NCBI RefSeq assembly: GCF_009754905.2
Contig: NZ_CP066775.1
Location: forward strand, 2,170,001 to 2,234,000
Direction: 5' to 3'
Length of the DNA: 64,000 nt
Origin: Mucilaginibacter ginkgonis
GTDB taxonomy: Bacteria > Bacteroidota > Bacteroidia > Sphingobacteriales > Sphingobacteriaceae
The notes beneath the pieces were generated by a model. That model was not told the DNA's origin. It saw only the letters and a list, made by a program, of their open reading frames with translations, and ran no database searches. A program made the translations under genes and the position numbers. Shown in pieces: positions 39,056-47,385 of the stretch. Position 1 is the first letter of the stretch. Every line of letters begins with the position of its first letter.

Positions 39056-39128
39056 CGTTAAAAAATTTGTTGCAGTGTTAATGCCGGTAATCATGAAGTA
39101 ACCTTTTATCCTTCGTGCCCTTCATACA

Positions 39129-39208
39129 GCTGTTGGTGACAACACCAACAGCGGCGCAAGTATTAAAGAGAGGCGATCCGTGCCCTTGTTGGTGTTGTCA
39201 CCAACAAG
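39129..39208. repeat. Two GTTGGTG hairpins in opposite orientation
   Basis: GCTGTTGGTG-ACAA-CACCAACAGC (39129-39152) and CTTGTTGGTG-TTGT-CACCAACAAG (39185-39208) are ten-base stems with four-base loops. The loops are complementary to each other, so each hairpin is also the inverse of the other. They lie in the ispH-fabI gap, which holds no gene. Confidence 0.75.
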
Positions 39209-39221
39209 TATATTAATCTGT

Positions 39222-39307
39222 TGGGCGTTACCCATCTCCCGATATTTATCGGGATCAGGTTGCGATATCCGTTATATGCTCGCATGCCGCTGTTATCGCT
39301 AGCGCGA
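39222..39307 (-). repeat. GCGTTAGCGAT family repeat, copy 3
   Basis: Read on the minus strand it starts GCGCTAGCGATAACAGCGGC and ends GGGTAACGCCCAA. An inner hairpin ATCCCGAT/ATCGGGA is nested inside, as in copy 4. Confidence 0.7.
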
Positions 39308-39386
39308 CAGCCACGATGACGAACCCCTCCCTTTTAAATACTCATAAATTATTTTTTACCTTTAGCGCACCGATAAAAATCAAGAA

Positions 39387-40199
39387 ATGGCTTATAATTT
39401 ATTAAAAGGTAAAAAGGGTATCATTTTTGGCGCCCTTAATGAACAGTCTATTGCCTGGAAGGTTGCACAGCGCGCGCATGAAGAGGGTGCCGAACTGGTG
39501 CTAACAAACGCGCCTATTGCCCTGCGCATGGGCGAACTGAATAAACTTGCCGAAGAGTGCAATGCACCTGTTATTGGGGCGGACGTAACCAGCAATGATG
39601 ACGTACAAAACCTGATCACTAAAACCATGGAACACTTTAACGGCGGTGTCGATTTTATTTTACACGCGCCGGCCATGAGTGTAAACGTGCGCAAAGGCAT
39701 CCGTTACCCCGAAAATAATTATGAGTTTACCCATAAAGGTTTTGACATTTCTGCCCTTAGCCTGCACCGCGTGCTGCAGTTTGCCATGAAAAACAAAGCC
39801 ATAAACGAGTGGGGATCTGTGGTGGCACTTAGCTACATTGCGGCACAGCGCGTATTCCCTGACTATAACGATATGGCCGACAACAAAGCCGTATTGGAAA
39901 GTATTGCCCGCAATTTTGGTTACTACTATGGTGTAGAAAATAAGGTGCGTATCAATACCGTATCACAATCGCCTACGCGCACAACCGCCGGCAGCGGTGT
40001 TAAAGGCTTTGATGGCTTTATCAATTATGCAGAGAAAATGAGTCCGCTGGGTAATGCTACTGCAGACCAGTGCGCCGATTATATTGTGACCTTATTTTCT
40101 GACCTTACGCGAATGGTTACCATGCAGAACTTGTTCCACGATGGCGGCTTCTCCTATACAGGCGTTACCGAGGCGGTGATCAACCAAATGGGAGAGTAA
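39387..40199 (+). CDS. fabI: Enoyl-ACP reductase (NADH), FabI type
   Basis: A 270-residue SDR enzyme performing the last reduction in fatty-acid elongation. The nucleotide site is GIIFGALNEQSIAWKVAQ, with FabI-type catalytic Tyr160-x6-Lys167 (DYNDMADNKAVLE) and SPTRTTAGSGV. Catalytic Tyr150 is also conserved. The length is normal. TACCTTTA at 39357-39364 is a probable -7 box 22 bases before the ATG. It works upstream of the desaturase chemistry described at 2001-2981, but the genes are not linked. Confidence 0.95.
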   Translation: MAYNLLKGKKGIIFGALNEQSIAWKVAQRAHEEGAELVLTNAPIALRMGELNKLAEECNAPVIGADVTSNDDVQNLITKTMEHFNGGVDFILHAPAMSVNVRKGIRYPENNYEFTHKGFDISALSLHRVLQFAMKNKAINEWGSVVALSYIAAQRVFPDYNDMADNKAVLESIARNFGYYYGVENKVRINTVSQSPTRTTAGSGVKGFDGFINYAEKMSPLGNATADQCADYIVTLFSDLTRMVTMQNLFHDGGFSYTGVTEAVINQMGE

Positions 40200-40249
40200 G
40201 TTTTGGAATTTCGAATGTCTATTTCGAATTTTGACTTTTTATTTTTGAA

Positions 40250-40957
40250 TTAACCATTCGTTAGCTCAATAAAGATCTGTTCTAAAGACTGACCTTCATA
40301 CCGGCTCCGTAGTTGCTGCAGATCACTGTTAGCCACTATGGAGCCTTTGTTTATAATGACCACCCGGTCGCAAACGGCTTCAACCTCCTGCATAATGTGG
40401 GTTGAGAGGATCACCGTTTTAGTCTTGCCTAAATCTTTAATCAATTGCCTTATCCCGATCAATTGATTTGGGTCCAGCCCGGAGGTGGGCTCATCAAGGA
40501 TCAAAACTTCCGGGTTATGCAAAATGGCTTGTGCCAGCCCTACTCTTTGACGGTAACCTTTAGACAACTGACCTATCTTTTTATGCTGCTCTGGCACCAG
40601 GCCGGTAAGTTCCACTACCTCTCTAATCCTTTCATCCTTGTTCTTTACACTGTGTACGTCGGCAATAAAAGCCAGCGACTCCTTAACATACATATCCTGG
40701 TAAAGCGGGTTAGCTTCGGGCAGGTAGCCAATGCGCTTGCGCACCTCCAGCGATTGCGTTTCAACGTCAAATCCTGCAACTGTCGCCTTCCCTGATGTTT
40801 GCGGCAGATAGCCGGTCAGTATTTTCATGGTGGTCGACTTACCTGCGCCGTTGGGGCCAAGAAACCCGGTGATACCCACTCCCGCTTCAAAGGAGATATC
40901 ATTCACTGCCTTTTGCGCCCCGTAGGTCTTGGTAAGATTTTGAACCACTATGCTCAT
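40250..40957 (-). CDS. gldA: ABC transporter ATP-binding subunit, GldA-like
   Basis: A 235-residue ATPase. Walker A is GPNGAGKST, the ABC signature region is LSKGYRQRVGLAQA, Walker B is VLILDEPTSGLD, and the switch His is in LSTHIMQEV. IGQLSKGYRQR and MYVKESLAFI closely resemble GldA of Bacteroidota, an ABC ATPase needed with GldF/GldG for gliding in flavobacteria. Neither gldF nor gldG is in the window, so the role may be different. ATG 40957 (MSIVVQNLTKTYG) is preferred; the longer frame from 41020 is encoded by a word-built repeat. Confidence 0.85.
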   Translation of the reverse strand: MSIVVQNLTKTYGAQKAVNDISFEAGVGITGFLGPNGAGKSTTMKILTGYLPQTSGKATVAGFDVETQSLEVRKRIGYLPEANPLYQDMYVKESLAFIADVHSVKNKDERIREVVELTGLVPEQHKKIGQLSKGYRQRVGLAQAILHNPEVLILDEPTSGLDPNQLIGIRQLIKDLGKTKTVILSTHIMQEVEAVCDRVVIINKGSIVANSDLQQLRSRYEGQSLEQIFIELTNG

Positions 40958-40965
40958 GCCCAAAT

Positions 40966-41037
40966 GTAGATGATAGACATGAGATGTGGGATATGAGATG
41001 TGAGAAAGTTCATGGACCATGGTTTATGGTTCATAGT
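40966..41037. repeat. Quasi-palindrome of GAGATGTGGGATATG words upstream of gldA
   Basis: 40966-41003 repeats TAGATGATAGACATGAGATG and related words. 41009-41037 holds TTCATGGACCATGGTTTATG. This is another repeat built from few words, and it ends just where the next repeat family begins, so the gldA-glyS gap (347 bases) is almost entirely repeats. Confidence 0.55.
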
Positions 41038-41044
41038 TGATTGT

Positions 41045-41153
41045 TCGCGTTAGCGATAGCAGCGAAAAGCCCGCATCCCGATGAATATCGGGAGAGGACT
41101 TTAAGCGGAAAGCGCGACCCGCCAAAGCGGGGAATGCCCAAGGCAAAAAGTCC
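41045..41153 (+). repeat. GCGTTAGCGAT family repeat, copy 4
   Basis: Begins TCGCGTTAGCGATAGCAGCG, contains the nested ATCCCGATGAATATCGGGA hairpin and GAGGACTTTAAGCGGAAAGC, and ends AATGCCC...AAAAGTCC. The GGACTTT and AAAGTCC ends of the inner part can pair. Confidence 0.75.
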
Positions 41154-41155
41154 AC

Positions 41156-41240
41156 GTCATTACGAGCGACAGAATCGCAAAGCAATCCCAAACACACGTG
41201 ATCAGAGATTGCCGCGTCGCTTCGCTTCTCGCAAAGACGC
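41156..41240. repeat. Gene-less hairpin related to the GIY-YIG element arms
   Basis: Left arm 41156-41189 GTCATTACGAGCGACAGAAT with AAAGCAATC; right arm 41205-41240 GATTGCCGCGTCGCTTCGCT with TCTCGCAAAGAC. The left arm shares the GTCATTnCGAG and AAGCAATC blocks with the 37772 arm. It encloses about 15 bases only, as a non-autonomous derivative would. Confidence 0.65.
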
Positions 41241-41288
41241 ATGCTTACAATCGATGAAATCATTAACAAATCTGTGTGATCAAAAATT

Positions 41289-41296
41289 TATCTTTG
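41289..41296 (+). promoter_or_regulatory. -7 box immediately before glyS
   Basis: TATCTTTG matches TAnnTTTG and lies eight bases before the ATG at 41305. It argues against the 88-residue longer open frame from 41041 and suggests a very short leader. Confidence 0.5.
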
Positions 41297-41304
41297 CCCC
41301 CGTT

Positions 41305-42972
41305 ATGAGTAAAACTACCGACGAGCTTTTTAAAAATGTGATCGCCCATGCTAAAGAGTATGGTTTTGTTTTTCAATCGAGTGAGATATATGACGGACTG
41401 AGCGCTGTTTATGATTATGGCCAGTTTGGCGCCGAGCTGAAGAACAACATCAAAACGTACTGGTGGAAGGCGATGGTGCAAATGAACCAAAACATTGTCG
41501 GTATAGATTCGGCCATATTTATGCACCCTAAAATTTGGGAAGCCAGCGGCCACGTAGGCGGCTTTAGCGACCCGATGATAGATAATAAAGTTACAAAAAA
41601 GCGATATCGTGCAGATCAGTTAATTGAGGATAAAATTGAAGACCTACTGAATATAGCATTTAAAGAGGTAAGTTTAGCGGTCAACAAAAAATATCCAGAT
41701 TTACAAAATAATCTAGAAGCGCTTATTGACATTAATGCAGTAAGAGACTATATCAAAAATCCTCCAGTGGGGAAAGCAATAAATCTTGATTTTGCGGCTG
41801 ATGCAGCAAAAGACACATACAAGGCTATACAAGAGCATCCATCTGCAAAAAAATCTTTTTCCCTTTTCAAAGAATTTACCGATGCTCTTTTGGCAGAAGA
41901 TTTGGACGAATTAAAATCTCTGATAGCCAAGTATGAGATTAATGATCCTAATAGTAAAGAAAAACCTGACTGGACAGAAGTCCGCCAGTTCAATCTCATG
42001 TTCAGCACTCAAATGGGCGCTATTGCTGATGATGCCGACAAGGTTTACCTGCGCCCCGAGACGGCACAAGGTATATTTGTAAATTACTTAAACGTGCAAA
42101 AATCGGGCAGGATGAAGATACCTTTTGGTATAGCACAAATTGGTAAGGCATTCCGCAACGAAGTGATTGCCCGCCAGTTTATTATCCGCATGCGCGAATT
42201 TGAGCAAATGGAAATGCAGTTCTTTGTTCGCCCGGGCACTGAAATGGAATGGTACAATCACTGGAAACAGGCACGTTTAAAATGGCACTTAGCGCTAGGA
42301 ACCGATGAGGCAAAGTACCGTTACCATGACCATACCAAACTGGCACACTATGCAAACGCGGCTGTTGATATCGAGTATGACTTTCCGTTTGGCTTTAAAG
42401 AAGTAGAGGGCATACACAGCCGCACAGACTTCGACCTGAGCCAGCATCAGCAGTTTAGCGGTAAAAAAATGCAATACTTTGACCCCGAGTTGGGCGAAGA
42501 TGGCAAACCTTACGGAAATTACATTCCGTATGTGATCGAGACATCTATTGGCCTGGACCGTATGTTCCTGCTTACGATGATCAACGCTTACGAAGAAGAA
42601 GACCTGAGCACTGAAGATAAACAAGACAGCCGTACTGTTTTGCACCTGCACCCATGCCTGGCACCTGTTAAGGCCGCGATATTCCCGTTGACCAAGAAAG
42701 ACGGTTTGCCTGAAAAGGCCCGCGAAATAATGGAAGCCTTACAGATTGACTTTAACCTGCAATACGAAGAAAAAGATGCTATCGGCAAACGGTACCGCCG
42801 CCAGGACGCGATAGGTACACCATTTTGTATAACGGTAGACCATCAGACTTTGGAAGACAATACCGTAACCCTTCGCCATCGCGACAGTATGGAGCAGGAA
42901 CGTGTTCCTGCAGATCAACTGGATAAGATAATTGGCGACCTGGTGAGCTGGAAGAATTTATTGAAGGGCTAA
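41305..42972 (+). CDS. glyS: Glycyl-tRNA synthetase, single-chain type
   Basis: A 555-residue class II aminoacyl-tRNA synthetase (alpha2 type). The N-terminal catalytic part begins GFVFQSSEIYDGLSAVYDYG. Motif 2 is FRNEVIARQFIIRMREFEQMEM (written in part) and motif 3 is near IETSIGLDRMFLL; the anticodon domain follows. The longer frame upstream to 41041 is translated repeat DNA, so the ATG at 41305 is used. Residues about 115-225 form a variable insertion that is clearly richer in AT than the flanks and about 40 residues longer than in the Bacteroides protein as I recall it. The zinc cysteines of some relatives are absent (PMIDNKVTKKRYRAD), as usual in Bacteroidota. Confidence 0.95.
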   Translation: MSKTTDELFKNVIAHAKEYGFVFQSSEIYDGLSAVYDYGQFGAELKNNIKTYWWKAMVQMNQNIVGIDSAIFMHPKIWEASGHVGGFSDPMIDNKVTKKRYRADQLIEDKIEDLLNIAFKEVSLAVNKKYPDLQNNLEALIDINAVRDYIKNPPVGKAINLDFAADAAKDTYKAIQEHPSAKKSFSLFKEFTDALLAEDLDELKSLIAKYEINDPNSKEKPDWTEVRQFNLMFSTQMGAIADDADKVYLRPETAQGIFVNYLNVQKSGRMKIPFGIAQIGKAFRNEVIARQFIIRMREFEQMEMQFFVRPGTEMEWYNHWKQARLKWHLALGTDEAKYRYHDHTKLAHYANAAVDIEYDFPFGFKEVEGIHSRTDFDLSQHQQFSGKKMQYFDPELGEDGKPYGNYIPYVIETSIGLDRMFLLTMINAYEEEDLSTEDKQDSRTVLHLHPCLAPVKAAIFPLTKKDGLPEKAREIMEALQIDFNLQYEEKDAIGKRYRRQDAIGTPFCITVDHQTLEDNTVTLRHRDSMEQERVPADQLDKIIGDLVSWKNLLKG

Positions 42973-43289
42973 GCCCGGTGAACCCGGCCTTTCCGGTCTC
43001 CTCAAATGCAAAATTATGTTGCTGACACCCGTTTTGCCAGTGTAACACCTGTTACAAAAGTGAGACACTTTTAGACAAAAATTGGCAAACCTGAAACACT
43101 GACAGTACTGTGCATGCTTAGTAATCAGCGCGTTGCAGCGCTGACATTTTATCGTCAGATACTAATAAGTCTGTATTATTAGAGAAACTGTCACATGTTA
43201 CACCCGCAACATCGGGTCACAAAATGCCCGTCATTTTAAAACATTATCTGCCAAAATCCCTTTGCATATCAGTACCCCTGCCTATGTAA
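42973..43289 (+). promoter_or_regulatory. Gap with several dyads upstream of the AI-2E transporter gene
   Basis: The 317-base gap has no gene. Dyads: TGTAACA-cc-TGTTACA (43041-43056), TCAGCGC/GCGCTGA (43125-43144), TGAC...GTCA (43142-43157), CTAATAA/TTATTAG (43162-43182), and a second TGTTACA half-site at 43196-43202. A degenerate -7 box TCCCTTTG is at 43256-43263, 26 bases before the ATG. The first dyad looks like a dimeric regulator site. Confidence 0.4.
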
Positions 43290-44381
43290 ATGGTTTTAAA
43301 AGAATACCCGTATTATTTAAAGGTAACGGTCATCCTCTTCGGGCTGATCTTGTTTATACATATCCTTGGAGCCCTGGGCGACGTTTTAGTGCCGCTGGCC
43401 TTTGCCTTGCTGGTAGCGATTTTGCTTAATCCGCTTTGCAATAAACTTAACAGTTACAAAATACCCAGGCCGGTTGCCATCATCATTGCGCTGGTAATCG
43501 CTATACTTGGTGTAGCAGCCATATTATATTTTTTATCCGCGCAGATCATCTCGTTCAGTTCATCCTTCCCGGAGTTGCAAAAGAAATTCGGAGACATAAC
43601 CCAGCAGGTAGAAAACTGGGTGCATACCAATTTCGGTATCGATGCAGAGCGGCAGGTAGCTTTCATTAAAAGCACGCTCAGCAATAGTAAAGCTTTTTTT
43701 GGCCGTACATTAAGTACTGTATTAGGCACGTTGGGTTTGATCTTTTTGATCCCCGTGTATACCTTCATGATCCTTTACTATAAAAACTTGATCCTGAATT
43801 TCCTGTACGAAGTTTTCTCTGAAAAGAACTCTAAACAAGTGGCGGAAATATTAAAAGAAACCAAGTCGGCAGTACAGAGCTATATTGTTGGTTTGTTAGT
43901 AGAGATGGTCATCGTTGCCATCATGAACTCGGTGGCATTGCTGTTGCTGGGCGTGAAGTATGCTATTCTCCTTGGTGTTATCGGTGCTATATTAAATATG
44001 CTGCCGTACATTGGCGGCCTTATCGCTATCGCATTGCCTATACTTATTGCCACGGTCACCAAGGATGGCTACTCTACACAGTTTGGCATTCTGATAGCCT
44101 ACCTTGTCATCCAGTTCATCGATAACAACATCGTATTCCCACGCGTGGTATCGTTTAAGGTGCAGATCAACGCGCTGATATCTATAGTGATCGTGTTGCT
44201 TGGCAACGAGCTTTGGGGCATAGCGGGTATGTTCTTGTCGGTACCATTTGTGGCGGTAATAAAGATCATCTTCGACCGTATAGACGAACTGAAACCCTGG
44301 GGTAAGTTATTAGGCGACACCATCCCCACCCGTCCGCTCGGCAGAAACTTTTTACGACCGAAAGCTAAAGCCGCGGCTTAA
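43290..44381 (+). CDS. AI-2E family transporter
   Basis: A 363-residue membrane protein of the PerM/TqsA family with seven to eight predicted helices in two clusters and a soluble loop (about 95-150, ELQKKFGDITQQVENWVHTN). Conserved blocks LIPVYTFMILYYKN and VIGAILNMLPYIGGLIAIAL and IQFIDNNIVFPRVV are typical. Some members export autoinducer-2, others act as Na+/H+ antiporters, so substrate is open. The C-terminal tail is basic (FLRPKAKAAA). Confidence 0.92.
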   Translation: MVLKEYPYYLKVTVILFGLILFIHILGALGDVLVPLAFALLVAILLNPLCNKLNSYKIPRPVAIIIALVIAILGVAAILYFLSAQIISFSSSFPELQKKFGDITQQVENWVHTNFGIDAERQVAFIKSTLSNSKAFFGRTLSTVLGTLGLIFLIPVYTFMILYYKNLILNFLYEVFSEKNSKQVAEILKETKSAVQSYIVGLLVEMVIVAIMNSVALLLLGVKYAILLGVIGAILNMLPYIGGLIAIALPILIATVTKDGYSTQFGILIAYLVIQFIDNNIVFPRVVSFKVQINALISIVIVLLGNELWGIAGMFLSVPFVAVIKIIFDRIDELKPWGKLLGDTIPTRPLGRNFLRPKAKAAA

Positions 44382-44386
44382 CCAGC

Positions 44387-44394
44387 TATTTTTG
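44387..44394 (+). promoter_or_regulatory. -7 box immediately before the DUF2490 gene
   Basis: TATTTTTG (TAnnTTTG), six bases before the ATG at 44401, the same spacing as at 12232 and 39048. Confidence 0.45.
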
Positions 44395-44400
44395 TAAATT

Positions 44401-45117
44401 ATGAAAAACGTTAATCTACCAAAGGCAATGCTTGCCTTAATCATTTCTATACTCACAACGGTTAGCGCCAACGCGCAGACAAATGAATTCTCTGGTTGGG
44501 GCGCATGGTTCCATTCGCAGAAACTATCTAAACATTGGGGCCTGCACATTGATGCCCAATTCCGCAGCGCGGATAAGCTTGCTTATCTAAAGAATCCTTT
44601 GATACGGCCGGGCGTACATTATTACTTTGCCAATAACAAGTACGCTACCGTTGGTTACTTATATACCGGCACGCACCGTATAACGCCAACGCAAAATACC
44701 TTCCGCACAGAGCACCGCACGTGGGAACAGTTTATCTACATGCACAAACTTAGCGGCAACGCCGTACAGCACAGGTTCCGGTTAGAGCAGCGTTACGTAG
44801 GCGCTCTGGGAACAAGCGACCCATATTTCGCTCAGCGTTTCAGGTATTTTATCAGGGGCGTTATCCCTACTACAAAACAAACAGAATTTAAAAAGGGGAC
44901 TTTTGTTGGGTTGCAAAACGAGCTCTTTGCCAACATTCAGAACATCGAGAAAACGAATAATAATGTTTTCGATCAAAACCGGGCTTATGTGTCATTTGGT
45001 TACCGGTTTAGTAAAATGATAGACCTGGAAGCCGGTTACTTAAATCAATATGTTAAGAATCTGGAAAACGACACATTCAACCATGTCGCACAGATAGCAT
45101 TGTACACCAGGTTTTAG
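44401..45117 (+). CDS. DUF2490 outer-membrane beta-barrel protein
   Basis: A 238-residue exported protein with signal peptide MKNVNLPKAMLALIISILTTVSANA. The rest alternates amphipathic strands (GLHIDAQFRS, ATVGYLYTGTHR, FRLEQRYVG) and ends with Phe (IALYTRF), the usual outer-membrane barrel signal. DUF2490 proteins are small barrels of unknown function. Own terminator follows. Likely monocistronic. Confidence 0.88.
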   Translation: MKNVNLPKAMLALIISILTTVSANAQTNEFSGWGAWFHSQKLSKHWGLHIDAQFRSADKLAYLKNPLIRPGVHYYFANNKYATVGYLYTGTHRITPTQNTFRTEHRTWEQFIYMHKLSGNAVQHRFRLEQRYVGALGTSDPYFAQRFRYFIRGVIPTTKQTEFKKGTFVGLQNELFANIQNIEKTNNNVFDQNRAYVSFGYRFSKMIDLEAGYLNQYVKNLENDTFNHVAQIALYTRF

Positions 45118-45125
45118 ATAATAAA

Positions 45126-45160
45126 AAAACGGCGACCTTATTTAACAAGATCGCCGTTTT
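45126..45160. terminator. Bidirectional intrinsic terminator
   Basis: Ten-base stem AAAACGGCGA/TCGCCGTTTT between convergent DUF2490 and OsmC genes, with A and T tracts on either side. Confidence 0.85.
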
Positions 45161-45182
45161 AGCTTGTTTGATAATATTGCAC

Positions 45183-45605
45183 TTATGCGCCGTAAGTTAC
45201 ATTCAGCGTGATAGGCGCGTTAAGCACTTTAGAAATTATGCAATTGGCCTTTGCCCCTTCAGCGACTTCGTTGAACTTTGCATCATCCACACCGTCGATC
45301 TTGGATGCTTTCAATTCCAGGTGAATACCGGTAATGCTCAAAGCCTGCATGTCCAGGTCAAGGATGGCATCTGTAGTCAGGTCGCCGGGGGTAAAGCCTG
45401 CCTGGGTTAGTGCCGCGCCGACTGCCATTGTAAAACAGCCCGCATGGGCTGCCGCGATCAATTCTTCGGGGTTGGTACCTACACCCTCTTCAAAACGGGT
45501 TTTAAATGAATATTGGGTTTTGTTAAGCGTGGTGCTTTGCGTAGTGATCTCGCCTTTACCATCTTTTAAAGTTCCGTTCCAATGTGCGTTTGCTGTGCGT
45601 TTCAT
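45183..45605 (-). CDS. OsmC family peroxidase
   Basis: A 140-residue peroxide-reducing protein (OsmC subfamily). The catalytic and resolving cysteines are Cys57 (AAHAGCFTMA) and Cys122 (KANCIISKVL), with the conserved TNPEELIAAAHAGC block and Arg near FKTRFEE. It reduces organic hydroperoxides with lipoylated partners in known cases. Monocistronic, cytoplasmic. Confidence 0.94.
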   Translation of the reverse strand: MKRTANAHWNGTLKDGKGEITTQSTTLNKTQYSFKTRFEEGVGTNPEELIAAAHAGCFTMAVGAALTQAGFTPGDLTTDAILDLDMQALSITGIHLELKASKIDGVDDAKFNEVAEGAKANCIISKVLNAPITLNVTYGA

Positions 45606-45697
45606 TGCTTTTATTTGAGTTACTGAGTTAATAATTTATCGAGTCATTATCTTCATCTAAGGGACAAATCATATGTTCCCACGATCAATGGGCAGGA

Positions 45698-46768
45698 TCA
45701 TTTCCATTGCGCACGTTCATACTGTTTTGGCCACTGCGTTTCTGTGCCAAGTTCATGTGCGGCACGCAAAGGAAAATACGGATCGCGCAAAAGTTCACGC
45801 GCCATAAATATAAGGTCTGCCCGGCCCGATCGTATAATTTCTTCAGCTTGATTCGATTCGGTGATCAGGCCAACTGCGCCTGTTAGTATACCGGCTTCCT
45901 GTTTTACCTTTTCTGCAAATTGCACTTGGTAGCCTGGCGATAGCGGTATCTTTGCTCCGGCAACATTTCCGCCTGTTGAGCAGTCGATAAGGTCGACACC
46001 ACGCTCATTAAGAACTTTAGCCAGGCTAACAGAATCGTCATCAGTCCAGCCGCCATCTGTCCACTCGGTAGCAGATATCCGCACAAAGATGGTTTTGTCT
46101 TCCGGCCAAACTTCCTTTATAGCGTCTATTATTTCAATTAACAGCCTGATACGGTTTTCAAAACTACCCCCGTAATTATCTGCTCTCTGATTACTAAGCG
46201 GCGATAAAAACTGGTTGATCAAGTATCCATGGGCAGCGTGCAGTTCAATCACATCGAAGCCCGCCTCGTGAGACCTAAGCGCTGCTGCTTTGAAATCGGC
46301 AATAACTTTATCTATCCCTGTTATATCTAATTCGAGCGGCGGTTCCTGCTCAGGTGTAAATGGTATCGCACTCGGCCCAACTGTCTTCCATCCATTGGGT
46401 TGGTCCGATGGTATTTGCTTACCACCATCCCATGGCTTGTGTGTACTGCCCTTACGGCCTGCATGTGCCAGTTGAGTACCAATATAAGCGCCCTGCTCAT
46501 GTACAAAGTCTACTATTTGTTTAAGCTTCTCGATGTGCTCATCTTTATAGATTCCCAGGTCGGCATAACTGATACGGCCTTCAGGGGAAACTGCTATGGC
46601 TTCTGTAAGAACCAAAGCCGCGCCACCGACGGCCCTGCTGCCTAAATGCACCAGGTGCCAATCGGTCGCGAAGCCATCCTCAGACGAATATTCGCACATG
46701 GGTGATACCACCAACCTGTTTTTAAGCTGCAAATTCTTTATCTGCAGCGGCGAAAATAATTGGCTCAT
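45698..46768 (-). CDS. Old yellow enzyme family ene-reductase (YqjM-like)
   Basis: A 356-residue FMN-dependent NADPH oxidoreductase. The thermophilic-like or YqjM subgroup is indicated by Cys25 (SPMCEYSS), the substrate-binding pair His177/His180 (ELHAAHGYLINQFLSP), AHAGRKGS and the C-terminal Trp-Pro-Lys-Gln. It reduces activated C=C bonds; the cellular substrate is not known. It begins two bases after the acidic-protein gene upstream, so the two are co-transcribed. Confidence 0.93.
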   Translation of the reverse strand: MSQLFSPLQIKNLQLKNRLVVSPMCEYSSEDGFATDWHLVHLGSRAVGGAALVLTEAIAVSPEGRISYADLGIYKDEHIEKLKQIVDFVHEQGAYIGTQLAHAGRKGSTHKPWDGGKQIPSDQPNGWKTVGPSAIPFTPEQEPPLELDITGIDKVIADFKAAALRSHEAGFDVIELHAAHGYLINQFLSPLSNQRADNYGGSFENRIRLLIEIIDAIKEVWPEDKTIFVRISATEWTDGGWTDDDSVSLAKVLNERGVDLIDCSTGGNVAGAKIPLSPGYQVQFAEKVKQEAGILTGAVGLITESNQAEEIIRSGRADLIFMARELLRDPYFPLRAAHELGTETQWPKQYERAQWK

Positions 46769-46770
46769 GC

Positions 46771-47196
46771 TTACTTAGCCGGTGCGTCGTTAATAGGATA
46801 ACCCTCTTCGTCCAGGTCGTCGCGATCATCTTCTGGCGTATGGGCTAAAGCTTTGTCTATTGCACTTACCTCTTCGGCACTGGCGTCTTCCACGTGCATG
46901 CCCAACGAGTCGGCATCTGTTTCTATCGAACGGTTTCGGTCATACTCACCCTGGATATCGTAAGGGTTCGCCTCGTCATAATCAGAATTCATATCGCTGC
47001 CATTTTTAGCCGCGGTTTCAAACAATGCAGGCGGATCGTAGTCAGGGTCGTCGCTTGGCACCTCTAACTCGTAGCTATCCTCATCGGCATCATATCTTAA
47101 ATCTGTGCCGGTTGGTTCACCGTTTTCATCGCCTTGTATTTGGTTGTCTACATCCGGGTTCTCGTCATCAAGCGGATCTATTTGCTCGTTGTTCAT
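46771..47196 (-). CDS. Highly acidic hypothetical protein, 141 aa
   Basis: I do not recognise this protein. It is extremely rich in Asp and Glu (over a third of residues) with Pro, Tyr and Asn, has no hydrophobic core and is probably disordered (DDPDYDPPALFE, AEEVSAIDKALAHTPEDD). The frame is clean for 141 codons and the stop lies two bases before the OYE start, which supports a real gene. Low-complexity acidic proteins of this kind can chaperone or buffer, but no function can be assigned. Confidence 0.7.
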   Translation of the reverse strand: MNNEQIDPLDDENPDVDNQIQGDENGEPTGTDLRYDADEDSYELEVPSDDPDYDPPALFETAAKNGSDMNSDYDEANPYDIQGEYDRNRSIETDADSLGMHVEDASAEEVSAIDKALAHTPEDDRDDLDEEGYPINDAPAK

Positions 47197-47349
47197 GGTT
47201 GTTGTAATTATGGTTAACTCTTGTGGCTATTAAACATGCAATAGCTCAATTTTGTGTTGCAACTTGTTTTAATATTCGGGGTTAACCGTCCCAACTGTCA
47301 CATCATCATAGCATTTGAGTTTAAATTAATATTGCTTCACTCAATTTTA

Positions 47350-47357
47350 TATATTTG
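47350..47357 (+). promoter_or_regulatory. -7 box of icd
   Basis: TATATTTG, 28 bases before the ATG. A TTG at 47332-47334, 15 bases upstream of the box, could be the -33 element at slightly short spacing. Confidence 0.5.
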
Positions 47358-47385
47358 GCACCACAACAGAAAACTTGAATAAGAG

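Noticed and set aside
40958..41020. 21-residue extension of the GldA-like ATPase
   Set aside because: Encoded by word repeats; the conserved protein begins at the ATG at 40957.
41041..41304. 88-residue N-terminal extension of glyS
   Set aside because: It is the translation of repeat families upstream, and a TATCTTTG box lies just before the ATG at 41305.
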